Program-made: the position numbers and the translations under genes
Notes under the pieces: model-generated
The model's database searches: none
Told to the model about the DNA's origin: nothing
What the model saw: only the letters and a program-made list of their open reading frames with translations
Origin: Dyadobacter sp. UC 10
GTDB lineage: Bacteria > Bacteroidota > Bacteroidia > Cytophagales > Spirosomataceae
Reading direction: 5' to 3'
Assembly (NCBI RefSeq): GCF_008369915.1
Contig: NZ_VSRN01000001.1
Span: forward strand, 4,522,501-4,586,500
Length of the DNA stretch: 64,000 bases
Part shown: positions 16,918 to 24,613 of the stretch, one piece after another
Numbering within the stretch: the stretch's first letter is position 1
How the letters are laid out: each line of letters opens with the position of its first letter

Positions 16918-19140
16918 ATGATGGTAACATTGACTTTTACAAGATCAGCCTGGTTTCTGTTGTTAGTACTGTTTTTTCTGACAGTTCCGCTTTTTGCACA
17001 AGACATAAAAAAGCAGATTGATAGTCCGGCGAAAGAAGATAGCAGCACTGTAATGAAAGATTCTGCTCAGCAATTAAAAGCCGTCACTGTTACCGCCAGA
17101 AAAGATGCCATTGAAATTGATAGAGGAAAACTGATCTATAATGTCGGCAATAGCCCGGCGAGTGCAGGGTCATCCGCGCTGGACTTGCTTCGCAAACTGC
17201 CTGGCGTGAGTATCGGGCAGGATGACCAGATAATGCTTAAAGGCGCAGGTGGCATTAATGTGATGATAAATGGCAAAATGACCTATCTTTCCGGGCAGCA
17301 GCTGGTTCAGCTTTTAAGAGGTATGAGTGGGGAAAGCATCGCTAAAATCGAGCTGATCTCTGCGCCCGGGGCTGAATTTGACGCGGCAGGCAATGCAGGC
17401 ATTATCAATTTTGTGACCAAGAAAAATGTGTTTGTAGGTTATTCCCTGGATATTTTGTCTGGGATCTCCAAAGGAAGGTCCTGGATGAACAATCAAAACG
17501 TATCAGCAAGTTATCGCAATAGCAAAGTAAACGTCTCAGGCTCTTTTTACTACAATACCCCGCACCGTTTTATGCAAAGCCGGACCAGTAATACGGTACT
17601 GGATCAAGGACAGCGGATTAAGCTTGACCGCAGGCTGCAAACGCCTACAAAAATTAACTTTTATACCTATAAAGTAAATATAGACTGGCAGCTTTCGCCA
17701 AAACACCAGTTAACTGCCGGGTACAACGGTTACCTTGACGATTATGTAAAAGATAACGCAATCTCACGCGTTAGCAGGTTGGACGCACAAAGCAAGCTCA
17801 TTGGCGTGGTAGAAAGTACCAACTATCTTGCAGAGCCATACCATTATGACGCGGCCAACCTGGGCTACCAGTTTTTGATAGACAGCGCGGGCAAGCTTAC
17901 CGCTGATGCGCATTACATTTCATACCGCAACCTTTCCGACGGACAGTTAACAACCAGATACCTGGACGCGCAGGGAAAGACAGTTGCGCCTGATGAGCAG
18001 TTGCAAGTCCATCAGCCTGGGACGGTCAGCATTAAATCAATCAAGGCAGATCTGGACCTTCCTCTCCCTGGTTTTCTTGTAAAGGCCGGCTTGAAGTACG
18101 CGCAAGTTCATAACCAGGCCAATTATCGTTTTGATTCATTGGCAGCCGGCGCGTTCATCGAAGCCGAATCGATGTCGAACAGGTTCCGCTACACCGAGGA
18201 GATTGCAGCTGCCTATGCATCAGTTTCCGGCAAGCTTGACAGAATACAGTGGGAGGCGGGTGTCCGCATTGAATCAACAAACGCCAGAGGTTATACGCTC
18301 GAAGAAGAGGTTGATCAAAGCTGGAAATATACCAGGCTATTCCCATCCCTTTCCGCTGAATACGAGATCAATAAAAACAACAGAGTCAACTTCTCTGCAA
18401 GCCGCCGCATTAGCCGTCCTGCCTATTCAACCCTAAATCCGGTGCGGTGGTATTATGATCAATATTTCTACTATTCCGGAAACCCGTACCTGCGGCCGGA
18501 AATGGCATGGACCTACTCGGCAGGTTATACATTAAAAGACCGATATGTACTTTCGGTCAGCTACTCAACGCGTAGTAACTACCTTTCCCGCAGATTGGCA
18601 ATCGAAGAAAATACGGGGGCGATCATCAGCCAAAGCGCTAACCTGGGCAGTATGAGGCGCTTTGATTTGACCGCCTCGGTTCCATTGCATTTGCTTGCAT
18701 TTTGGGATCTCCAATTGACCGCTGGCACAAGCTATACGAGCTACCCGATTCCCCTTTTAGAGTCTGAGGAAATAGCTGCATTATGGGCTGCGAGCGCCAT
18801 GCTGAATCAGCATTTTAAATTACCAGCAGGCTTCAATGCAGAACTCTCAGCCACCTGGACGTCCAGGGAGCTTTGGGGTATTTATCAGAAAGAAAGTATT
18901 TTCCTTACTGATTTTGGCCTAAAAAGGTCATTGATGAAAGGCAAATTGGATGTCCGGGTCGCCTTCACTGATTTTCTTGGGACAAACCGTTACCGTGGAC
19001 GCTCGCTGACTGACTATACCGACTACCGTTATGACGACCTTCCTGACACGCGGAGGGTCTCGCTTTCGGTCAAATACCATTTTGGCGGGCAATTGCAATC
19101 TGGCCGGTCCCGTCGCATTGAAGAGCAGGACCGGCTGTGA
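16918..19140 (+). CDS. TonB-dependent receptor-like outer-membrane beta-barrel protein
   Basis: The 740-residue protein begins with a signal peptide (cut after LFAQ, about residue 27), then a short TonB-box-like stretch (LKAVTVTARK), a plug domain (about 55-160, with LDLLRKLPGVSI and INGKM) and a large C-terminal barrel (outer membrane beta-barrel family, OMP_b-brl_3). Unlike SusC proteins it lacks a clear carboxypeptidase-like N-terminal domain. It follows the GTPase gene by 34 bases and probably shares its promoter, so it may take up zinc or a zinc-binding ligand across the outer membrane; this substrate is inferred from context only. Start choice between the two adjacent Met residues is open. 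Confidence 0.85.
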   Translation: MMVTLTFTRSAWFLLLVLFFLTVPLFAQDIKKQIDSPAKEDSSTVMKDSAQQLKAVTVTARKDAIEIDRGKLIYNVGNSPASAGSSALDLLRKLPGVSIGQDDQIMLKGAGGINVMINGKMTYLSGQQLVQLLRGMSGESIAKIELISAPGAEFDAAGNAGIINFVTKKNVFVGYSLDILSGISKGRSWMNNQNVSASYRNSKVNVSGSFYYNTPHRFMQSRTSNTVLDQGQRIKLDRRLQTPTKINFYTYKVNIDWQLSPKHQLTAGYNGYLDDYVKDNAISRVSRLDAQSKLIGVVESTNYLAEPYHYDAANLGYQFLIDSAGKLTADAHYISYRNLSDGQLTTRYLDAQGKTVAPDEQLQVHQPGTVSIKSIKADLDLPLPGFLVKAGLKYAQVHNQANYRFDSLAAGAFIEAESMSNRFRYTEEIAAAYASVSGKLDRIQWEAGVRIESTNARGYTLEEEVDQSWKYTRLFPSLSAEYEINKNNRVNFSASRRISRPAYSTLNPVRWYYDQYFYYSGNPYLRPEMAWTYSAGYTLKDRYVLSVSYSTRSNYLSRRLAIEENTGAIISQSANLGSMRRFDLTASVPLHLLAFWDLQLTAGTSYTSYPIPLLESEEIAALWAASAMLNQHFKLPAGFNAELSATWTSRELWGIYQKESIFLTDFGLKRSLMKGKLDVRVAFTDFLGTNRYRGRSLTDYTDYRYDDLPDTRRVSLSVKYHFGGQLQSGRSRRIEEQDRL

Positions 19141-19254
19141 GCTGTAATTTGAAACGTTAATGTGAGCGTAATGTTAGGTGGCGCGCCAGCAAACAAGCGT
19201 GAGTTTTTCGGTCAGATCTGTTAATTTGTAACCTCAAATCAACATGTTCAGAAC

Positions 19255-19842
19255 TTGTCTACTCACCAGCACCTCCTGTTTCAGACCCTGTGCCTTCGGC
19301 ATGAATTCCCTGCCACAGAATTTGAAAAGTTCATCCCGCTTTTTCAAAAACGGCATTTAGAGAAAAACGAGATGCTTTTTCAGGAAAGCGACGTGGTCAG
19401 GAGCCTGGCATTTGTTATGCAGGGCGCCTTGAGGCAATTCCAACGTACGGCGGAAGGCATCGAGCGGAACATCTTTTTTGCGGAAGAAGGCTGGTGGGGC
19501 GGCGAAATGGACAGCTTTATCAACCAGGTTCCGTCGACCATGAGCATGCAGGCGCTCGAAGACTGCGAGCTGCTTACGCTCGACCGAGAGCGTTGGGAAT
19601 ATGCCACCCGGAACTTCCCTGATTATGCGTTGTATCAAATTAAAAATCGCGGCCGCACCGTGGCTTGGCTCAAAAACCTGCTGAGCAATATGAGTACCGA
19701 CACCCCGGACGAGAAATACCGCCGCGTTTTGAAAGAAAATCCCCATTGGATCAACCGGTTTTCCCAGTACCATATCGCGAGCTACCTGGGCATTACCCCG
19801 GAAACATTGAGCCGCATCCGCAAGCGAAACATACATTTGTAA
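19255..19842 (+). CDS. Crp/Fnr-family transcription regulator
   Basis: The 195-residue product has a cyclic-nucleotide-binding-like beta-roll (about 25-125) and a C-terminal winged helix (about 150-190). The recognition helix reads TPETLSRIR, giving E183-x-x-S186-R187, the same residues FNR uses to read TTGAT half-sites. The four cysteines of oxygen-sensing FNR are absent (only two Cys in total), so it is not an iron-sulphur FNR. The frame has no ATG near the domain start; TTG at 19255 is the most plausible start because a stop lies at 19222. The cupin gene directly downstream carries an exact TTGAT-N4-ATCAA box, making it a likely target. Confidence 0.85.
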   Translation: MSTHQHLLFQTLCLRHEFPATEFEKFIPLFQKRHLEKNEMLFQESDVVRSLAFVMQGALRQFQRTAEGIERNIFFAEEGWWGGEMDSFINQVPSTMSMQALEDCELLTLDRERWEYATRNFPDYALYQIKNRGRTVAWLKNLLSNMSTDTPDEKYRRVLKENPHWINRFSQYHIASYLGITPETLSRIRKRNIHL

Positions 19843-19848
19843 AATTTC

Positions 19849-19862
19849 TTGATTACAATCAA
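19849..19862. promoter_or_regulatory. FNR/CRP-type binding site
   Basis: TTGATTACAATCAA matches the FNR consensus TTGAT-N4-ATCAA exactly. It lies 7 bases after the stop of the Crp/Fnr gene and 51 bases before the cupin ATG, a position suited to activation. Confidence 0.6.
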
Positions 19863-19913
19863 TTTTTACTCCGGATTCCCTGTGTTGTTTTGTCATAACA
19901 ATAAACTTGCGTT

Positions 19914-20348
19914 ATGAAACCTTCCGAAATAATCAACCTGGGCAATGGGCTGGAAATACATTTTTGTCTGGACGCCGCAGATACCAATGGCCAGTTCACA
20001 CTGTTTAAATGCGTGATCCATTCCAATGCCAAGGTTCCCGCTGCACATTATCATGAAAATTTTGATGAAACCCTGTACGGTCTGAAAGGGTCACTCACCC
20101 TGTCTGTCGATGACCAGGTAGTGCAGCTTGGCCCGGGCGATCACTATTTTATCAAGCGGGGGCGCGTCCACAGTTTTTATAATCAGACAGACGAAAGCGT
20201 CGAAATTCTCGCATATGCCAATCCGGGCGTATTTACGTCAAATTATTTCAAAGATATCCTGGACATCATCAGCGCAGGCGGCCCGCCGGATATGGCAAGG
20301 CTTAAAGAAGTAATGCTGCAATACGGGCTGGTGCCGGTAGCCAACTAA
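19914..20348 (+). CDS. cupin-domain protein
   Basis: The 144-residue protein is a single-domain cupin (cupin_2). The first cupin motif includes HYHENFDETLYGLKG (metal ligands H-x-H and a Glu/Asp) and the second GDHYFIKRGRVHSFYN. It has no signal peptide. Such proteins are small-molecule sensors, isomerases or dioxygenases; the reaction here is unknown. It sits 71 bases after the Crp/Fnr gene and has that regulator's probable binding site in between. A hairpin follows about 30 bases downstream. Confidence 0.85.
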   Translation: MKPSEIINLGNGLEIHFCLDAADTNGQFTLFKCVIHSNAKVPAAHYHENFDETLYGLKGSLTLSVDDQVVQLGPGDHYFIKRGRVHSFYNQTDESVEILAYANPGVFTSNYFKDILDIISAGGPPDMARLKEVMLQYGLVPVAN

Positions 20349-20378
20349 TCTCAAGATCTTCCATTTTACTCAACGTTA

Positions 20379-20408
20379 CCTGGCGCGGACCTGATCCACC
20401 GTGCCAGG
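20379..20408 (+). terminator. hairpin after the cupin gene
   Basis: CCTGGCGCGG (20379-20388) pairs with CCGTGCCAGG (20399-20408) through ten pairs including one G-U, with a 10-base loop. Only a short T-rich stretch (CCTTTCGTT) follows, so termination may be partial. Confidence 0.5.
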
Positions 20409-20447
20409 ATCCTTTCGTTATGTCGAATCATATCCAACCCCTTCGTC

Positions 20448-22256
20448 ATGAATGCTAGAGTCTACCTTTTTGCCCTGTTGCTTTTTACCAGCGTACCCGG
20501 CTTTGGGCAATCCGATTTCATTACCGTATGGGACATGTCAAAACCTGGCCAGGACCCTGCGCAGATAACCTTCAAAGCGACGGCCGTTAACCTGGTATCC
20601 TACACCTGGCAGGAAATCTCACCGGGCAATGCATCCGGGTCAGGCACGTTCCGGGATGCATTGGTAACGATCGCTGGCCTGCCTGCAAATGCGCTCATTG
20701 AATTGCGCATACAACCTGCTGCCCTCCGGTCCTTTCGTTCGATGTTTGAAGAATGTCAGCGACTAATTGACATTAAACAGTGGGGCACGGTGCCGTGGAA
20801 CGATATGTCAGCCTCGTTCGCCCTCTGCGAAAACCTGAATATTTCTGCAACGGACTTTCCCAACCTAACCTCGGTAAGAAGCCTGAGCCAGATGTTTTTC
20901 AAGTGTAAATCGCTAAACAGCCCTGCCAACATGGGTGACTGGGATGTGTCCAGGATAACGTCCATGGTAGGCATGTTTCAAAATGCAACTTCGTTCAATC
21001 AGCCGATCGGAACCTGGAATGTTTCAAACGTGCGAGATTTCGAGGGGCTTTTTTACGCCGCAAGCTCTTTCAATCAAGACATTTCAAGCTGGAACGTATC
21101 GAATGCTACCGATATGAGCCATCTGTTTACGCTGGCATCTTCTTTCAATCAGCCAATCGGGAACTGGCAGACTGCCAAGGTCACAGATATGTCTTATTTA
21201 TTTAGCGACGCGACCTCATTCAACCAGCCCATTGGGAATTGGGACGTATCCCGCGTCACAAATATGTCGGACATGTTTCGTAATGCTGGTAATTTCAATC
21301 AGGATATTCATTTATGGAACGTGTCTAATGTCAGAGATATGAATAGCATGTTTTTAAGCGCAACTGCTTTTAACCAACCGCTTGCGGACTGGAATGTGCA
21401 TAATGTTTTGACCATGTTTCAAATGTTTTTCGCTGCCGGGTCTTTCGACCAGTCTCTGGAACGGTGGGCAGGCATACTTCATCCGTCTGTAAACCTGGAA
21501 GGTATGCTCAGCCGCTGCGGGCTGAGTGTGGGAAATTACGATGCAACACTGGTAGCCTTTGGCGCGGAAGGGCCGGCAGGCAGGAAACTGGATGCAACTG
21601 GCCTGAATTATTGCGCTGCCTCACAGAGCAGGGCTCACCTCGTCAAAAGCGTTGCCCAAGGCGGCAAGGGGTGGACCATTTCGGGCGATATCAACATCTG
21701 CCCTATGCCGGTTTCGTTGGTATTTTTCGAGGGGAACAGGTCCCCAGATAATCAAAACAACCTTGAATGGGTTACAGCCGATGAAATCGGTTTCGACCGG
21801 TTTGAAATACAGCGCACAGCCGATGCCAAATCCTTTGAGACGATCGGTATTGTGAAAGGCGGCACCAGCTCGACGGCGGAGTTAAGCCACTACCGTTTTG
21901 TCGATCACGATTCCCGGGGCAAGCTTTATTACAGGCTGAAAATGGTTGACACAGACGGTAGTTTTGAGTTCTCGAAAATCCTTGCGATCCAAAATGACGA
22001 GCGTTCCGGCGCAGTCGGTGAATTCTATCCAAACCCTGCCAGGGAAGCAACTACGATCGATATCTATGCGCCCGGGAAATCAGAGTGGCTCATTTCCACA
22101 ATGGATATCTCGGGACGATTATTGCAATCGCAAAAAGCCTTTCTCTCCCCCGGTATCAATAAAATCAAACTGACAATGCCGAAAGCAAGACTGAATTTTG
22201 TCCGCTTCGAGAGTGGTAAACTTGTTGAGGTCAGGAGATTGATTTCGTTAGATTAG
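20448..22256 (+). CDS. BspA-like (DUF285) repeat surface protein with type IX sorting domain
   Basis: The 602-residue protein has a signal peptide (about 1-20), then BspA/DUF285-type repeats of about 25 residues with the pattern F-N-Q-(P/D)-I-x-x-W-(D/N)-V-S-x-(V/A)-x-(D/N)-M-x-x-(M/L)-F (about residues 95-345). A fibronectin-like region follows (about 425-510) and the last 80 residues resemble a type IX secretion C-terminal sorting domain (GEFYPNPAREATTIDI at its start). It is thus probably secreted and surface-attached, where BspA relatives mediate binding to proteins or other cells. The ligand is unknown. It appears monocistronic. Confidence 0.88.
   Translation: MNARVYLFALLLFTSVPGFGQSDFITVWDMSKPGQDPAQITFKATAVNLVSYTWQEISPGNASGSGTFRDALVTIAGLPANALIELRIQPAALRSFRSMFEECQRLIDIKQWGTVPWNDMSASFALCENLNISATDFPNLTSVRSLSQMFFKCKSLNSPANMGDWDVSRITSMVGMFQNATSFNQPIGTWNVSNVRDFEGLFYAASSFNQDISSWNVSNATDMSHLFTLASSFNQPIGNWQTAKVTDMSYLFSDATSFNQPIGNWDVSRVTNMSDMFRNAGNFNQDIHLWNVSNVRDMNSMFLSATAFNQPLADWNVHNVLTMFQMFFAAGSFDQSLERWAGILHPSVNLEGMLSRCGLSVGNYDATLVAFGAEGPAGRKLDATGLNYCAASQSRAHLVKSVAQGGKGWTISGDINICPMPVSLVFFEGNRSPDNQNNLEWVTADEIGFDRFEIQRTADAKSFETIGIVKGGTSSTAELSHYRFVDHDSRGKLYYRLKMVDTDGSFEFSKILAIQNDERSGAVGEFYPNPAREATTIDIYAPGKSEWLISTMDISGRLLQSQKAFLSPGINKIKLTMPKARLNFVRFESGKLVEVRRLISLD
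20930..21475 (+). repeat. tandem BspA/DUF285 coding repeats, period about 75 bases
   Basis: About seven coding units of 24-26 codons each contain a TTCAATCAG-like block (Phe-Asn-Gln) followed by TGGAAYGT-like (Trp-Asn-Val). The copies are diverged at DNA level, so this is an old protein repeat rather than a recent expansion. Confidence 0.7.
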
Positions 22257-22474
22257 TCGGTCCAACCGACCGCCCGTCAATTATACATGTGTGCTGAAAT
22301 TGCGCGATCTGCATTAAGATCGTGTACTTTTAAACATGCCAGTTATCCTGGTATCCAGCGTTAACCTCTATTTATCCTATCATAATCCTTAAAAGCTAAC
22401 TGGCCCCTGTCAAACACCTGAGCGCCACGCATACCTGTCTCACCGAAAAAAGCTACCAAAAAGTAAAAAATATA

Positions 22475-22482
22475 TAATTTTG
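22475..22482 (+). promoter_or_regulatory. -7 element of the ECF sigma gene
   Basis: TAATTTTG matches TAnnTTTG and lies 16 bases before the ATG at 22499. No clear TTG is found at -33, so the promoter is only half supported. Confidence 0.4.
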
Positions 22483-22498
22483 AGAAAAAGTTATAATT

Positions 22499-23104
22499 AT
22501 GACAGGTTCGTTGCCCGAAGTAGACGCTGGTTTACTAAACGGTTTGAGGGAAGGAGATGAGGCCGCATTCGCTGCCATTTACCGGTTATGCGCACCTGCA
22601 ATCTATCATCGGCTGCTGCGTTTGCTGAAAGATGTTGCCGTTACGGAGGAAATCCTGCAGGACGTATTTCTCAAACTCTGGTTACACCGTGCACGCATCG
22701 AGCCCGAGCGGGGCTTTCGTACATATTTATATAGGATGGCCGATAACAGGGCCATTGATGTTTTCCGAAAAATCAGCCGTGATAAAGATTTACAGGAGGA
22801 GTTGTGGGCCAGTAACAATGGTTTCGATGTGCAGGCAGACGAACAGTTTAGCACTGAGGAAGATTATCAGCTGGTTGCAGAAGCAATCAACAGGTTGCCT
22901 CCCAAGCGCAGACAGATCCTTATTTTCTGCAAACTGGAAGAAAAAAGTTATCAGGAAGTGGCCGATCTGATGGGCATTTCGGTTTCGACAGTGAGCAATC
23001 AGCTTGTCACGGCTATTAAAGAAATCAAATTGTACGTCAACCGATCGGCGCGTAGCCATTCTTCTGCAGTTATCCTTTTTATGTCCGTTTTCCAGGATGT
23101 TTAG
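22499..23104 (+). CDS. ECF RNA polymerase sigma factor (FecI-like)
   Basis: The 201-residue protein has sigma-70 region 2 (about 25-95, with the core-binding ILQDVFLKLWLHR and FRTYLYRMADNRAIDVFRK) and region 4 (about 130-185, YQEVADLMGISVSTVSNQL). It matches the Bacteroidota ECF group paired with FecR and SusC. It is followed by fecR, susC and susD genes, so it probably activates that locus when a glycan signal passes from SusC through FecR. Sensing by this three-part relay is established for the family; the ligand here is not known. Confidence 0.92.
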   Translation: MTGSLPEVDAGLLNGLREGDEAAFAAIYRLCAPAIYHRLLRLLKDVAVTEEILQDVFLKLWLHRARIEPERGFRTYLYRMADNRAIDVFRKISRDKDLQEELWASNNGFDVQADEQFSTEEDYQLVAEAINRLPPKRRQILIFCKLEEKSYQEVADLMGISVSTVSNQLVTAIKEIKLYVNRSARSHSSAVILFMSVFQDV

Positions 23105-23196
23105 TTTTTTGTATTCTTTTTTTAAAACTGACTTTATTCAATAGTGTGTTTTTGAAAACCGCTCGTATAGGCCCATAAAAGAAAACTTAATTTGAT

Positions 23197-24447
23197 TTGG
23201 GCAATCGAGAAGAGATACAAAAGCTGCTGGACGCTTACCTCGTCAACCGGGCAAACCGGGAGGAGTTTGACAAACTGCTTTTCATACTCTCCACATTGGA
23301 TGATGCGGAGTTCAGCGAGATTGTTCGCCAGGCGCTGGCCGATGACGCGCAGGCGCAGCATGCTGATTTTATTGATAATCGTGTCGAACAATTATATCCT
23401 GAGATTTTAACCAAAGTCCGTGAATCTACTCAGGAGTATGATGAACCGGCAAACGATGCCAAACCGGTTATTCGCTGGGTTTGGTGGAAAGTGGCTGTTG
23501 CCGCTGCCAGCTTCCTGTTGTTGCTCTGGGCAGGCATAGAATTCCGGCAAACAGATGTCGCTCGAAACGAGATTGCGGCTGGTATCACTATCGACGAAAT
23601 CATGGCTGGAAGTAATCGCGCCACACTCACGCTGGCCGATGGGCGTAGGGTCAATTTGAGTGACAGTCAGCAGGGAATTTCGACCGGTAACAGTATTCGT
23701 TACCTGGACGGTACGGAGGTCATGGATTCAAGTGCAAACAGCAAAATGGATTTTTCTGATGTCCAGCTTCTCACGCTGGCCACACCGAATGGCGGGCAGT
23801 ATCAGCTCTCTTTGCCCGATGGAAGCCGGGTTTGGCTGAATGCGGCGAGTTCCATCACTTACCCCAGCGCATTCACCGGCGGCAAGCGGGAGGTTACGCT
23901 TCGGGGAGAAGCATACTTCGAAGTCACCAAAGATGCTGCCAAACCATTTATCGTCGATACGGAAATGCAGCGTGTAAAGGTCCTGGGCACGTCGTTTAAT
24001 ATTAATGCCTATTCAAATGAAAATCTCAGCAAAACGACATTGCTGACCGGTTCGGTGCGGGTCAATGCCAGGTCGGACAATGATGATTTAAGAAATGAAA
24101 AAGTATTAAAGCCAGGTCAGCAAAGCATTATCGGCGACAATGGTCGTACAGTAGCTGTACTAGAAGTTGATCCAACGACTGCTGTTGCCTGGAAAAATGG
24201 CCTTTTTGACTTTCATGGATTGAATATAGAGGAAGCAATGAAACAGATCGAAAGGTGGTATGACGTCAGGGTGACCTATAAAGGTCCGAAACCTGCGGGT
24301 TATCTGGGAGGCAAAATGAGCAGGGGCGTCCGGCTATCGACGTTCCTGGAATTCCTGGAAAAGGATTTCAGGATTCAATCCGAAATCATGCCCGACCGCA
24401 CACTTGTATTATACATACCGACTGACAAGCAAAACAGTGATTTATAA
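23197..24447 (+). CDS. FecR-family anti-sigma factor
   Basis: The 416-residue protein has a cytosolic N-terminal anti-sigma region (about 1-85), a membrane helix (about 93-110, VAVAAASFLLLLWAG), a periplasmic FecR domain (about 190-290, with TPNGGQYQLSLPDGSRVWLNAASS and the LRGEAYFEV motif) and a C-terminal DUF4974 domain (about 325-400). The only in-frame start before the domain is TTG at 23197, since a stop lies just upstream at 23188. It lies 92 bases behind the sigma gene and ahead of susC, and probably holds the sigma factor until SusC signals. Confidence 0.92.
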   Translation: MGNREEIQKLLDAYLVNRANREEFDKLLFILSTLDDAEFSEIVRQALADDAQAQHADFIDNRVEQLYPEILTKVRESTQEYDEPANDAKPVIRWVWWKVAVAAASFLLLLWAGIEFRQTDVARNEIAAGITIDEIMAGSNRATLTLADGRRVNLSDSQQGISTGNSIRYLDGTEVMDSSANSKMDFSDVQLLTLATPNGGQYQLSLPDGSRVWLNAASSITYPSAFTGGKREVTLRGEAYFEVTKDAAKPFIVDTEMQRVKVLGTSFNINAYSNENLSKTTLLTGSVRVNARSDNDDLRNEKVLKPGQQSIIGDNGRTVAVLEVDPTTAVAWKNGLFDFHGLNIEEAMKQIERWYDVRVTYKGPKPAGYLGGKMSRGVRLSTFLEFLEKDFRIQSEIMPDRTLVLYIPTDKQNSDL

Positions 24448-24613
24448 ACTAAACGGCAGCCTCATGATGAACAAAACGTCTACTTAAACTCTAACCAGAG
24501 ACGGTAAAAAAAGAGCAGGGAAGTGTCGAAACCACCTACCCTGCCATATACCGCTGGTCTCCATCGCGAACATCTCATTATTCACAAAATGTAAACCTTA
24601 GTTTTTCAAAGTT

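Noticed and set aside
20930-21475. Regular 75-base repeats considered as a CRISPR or minisatellite array
   Set aside because: They are in frame and encode the BspA/DUF285 pattern, with strong divergence between copies.
22256-22270. GTCGGT/ACCGAC hairpin after the BspA gene
   Set aside because: The stem is six pairs with a three-base loop and no T-run follows, so it is not called a terminator.
24515-24544. GC stem in the leader of the first susC, considered as a riboswitch
   Set aside because: A six-base stem with an 18-base loop is too weak, and several competing pairings exist; no known riboswitch class fits.
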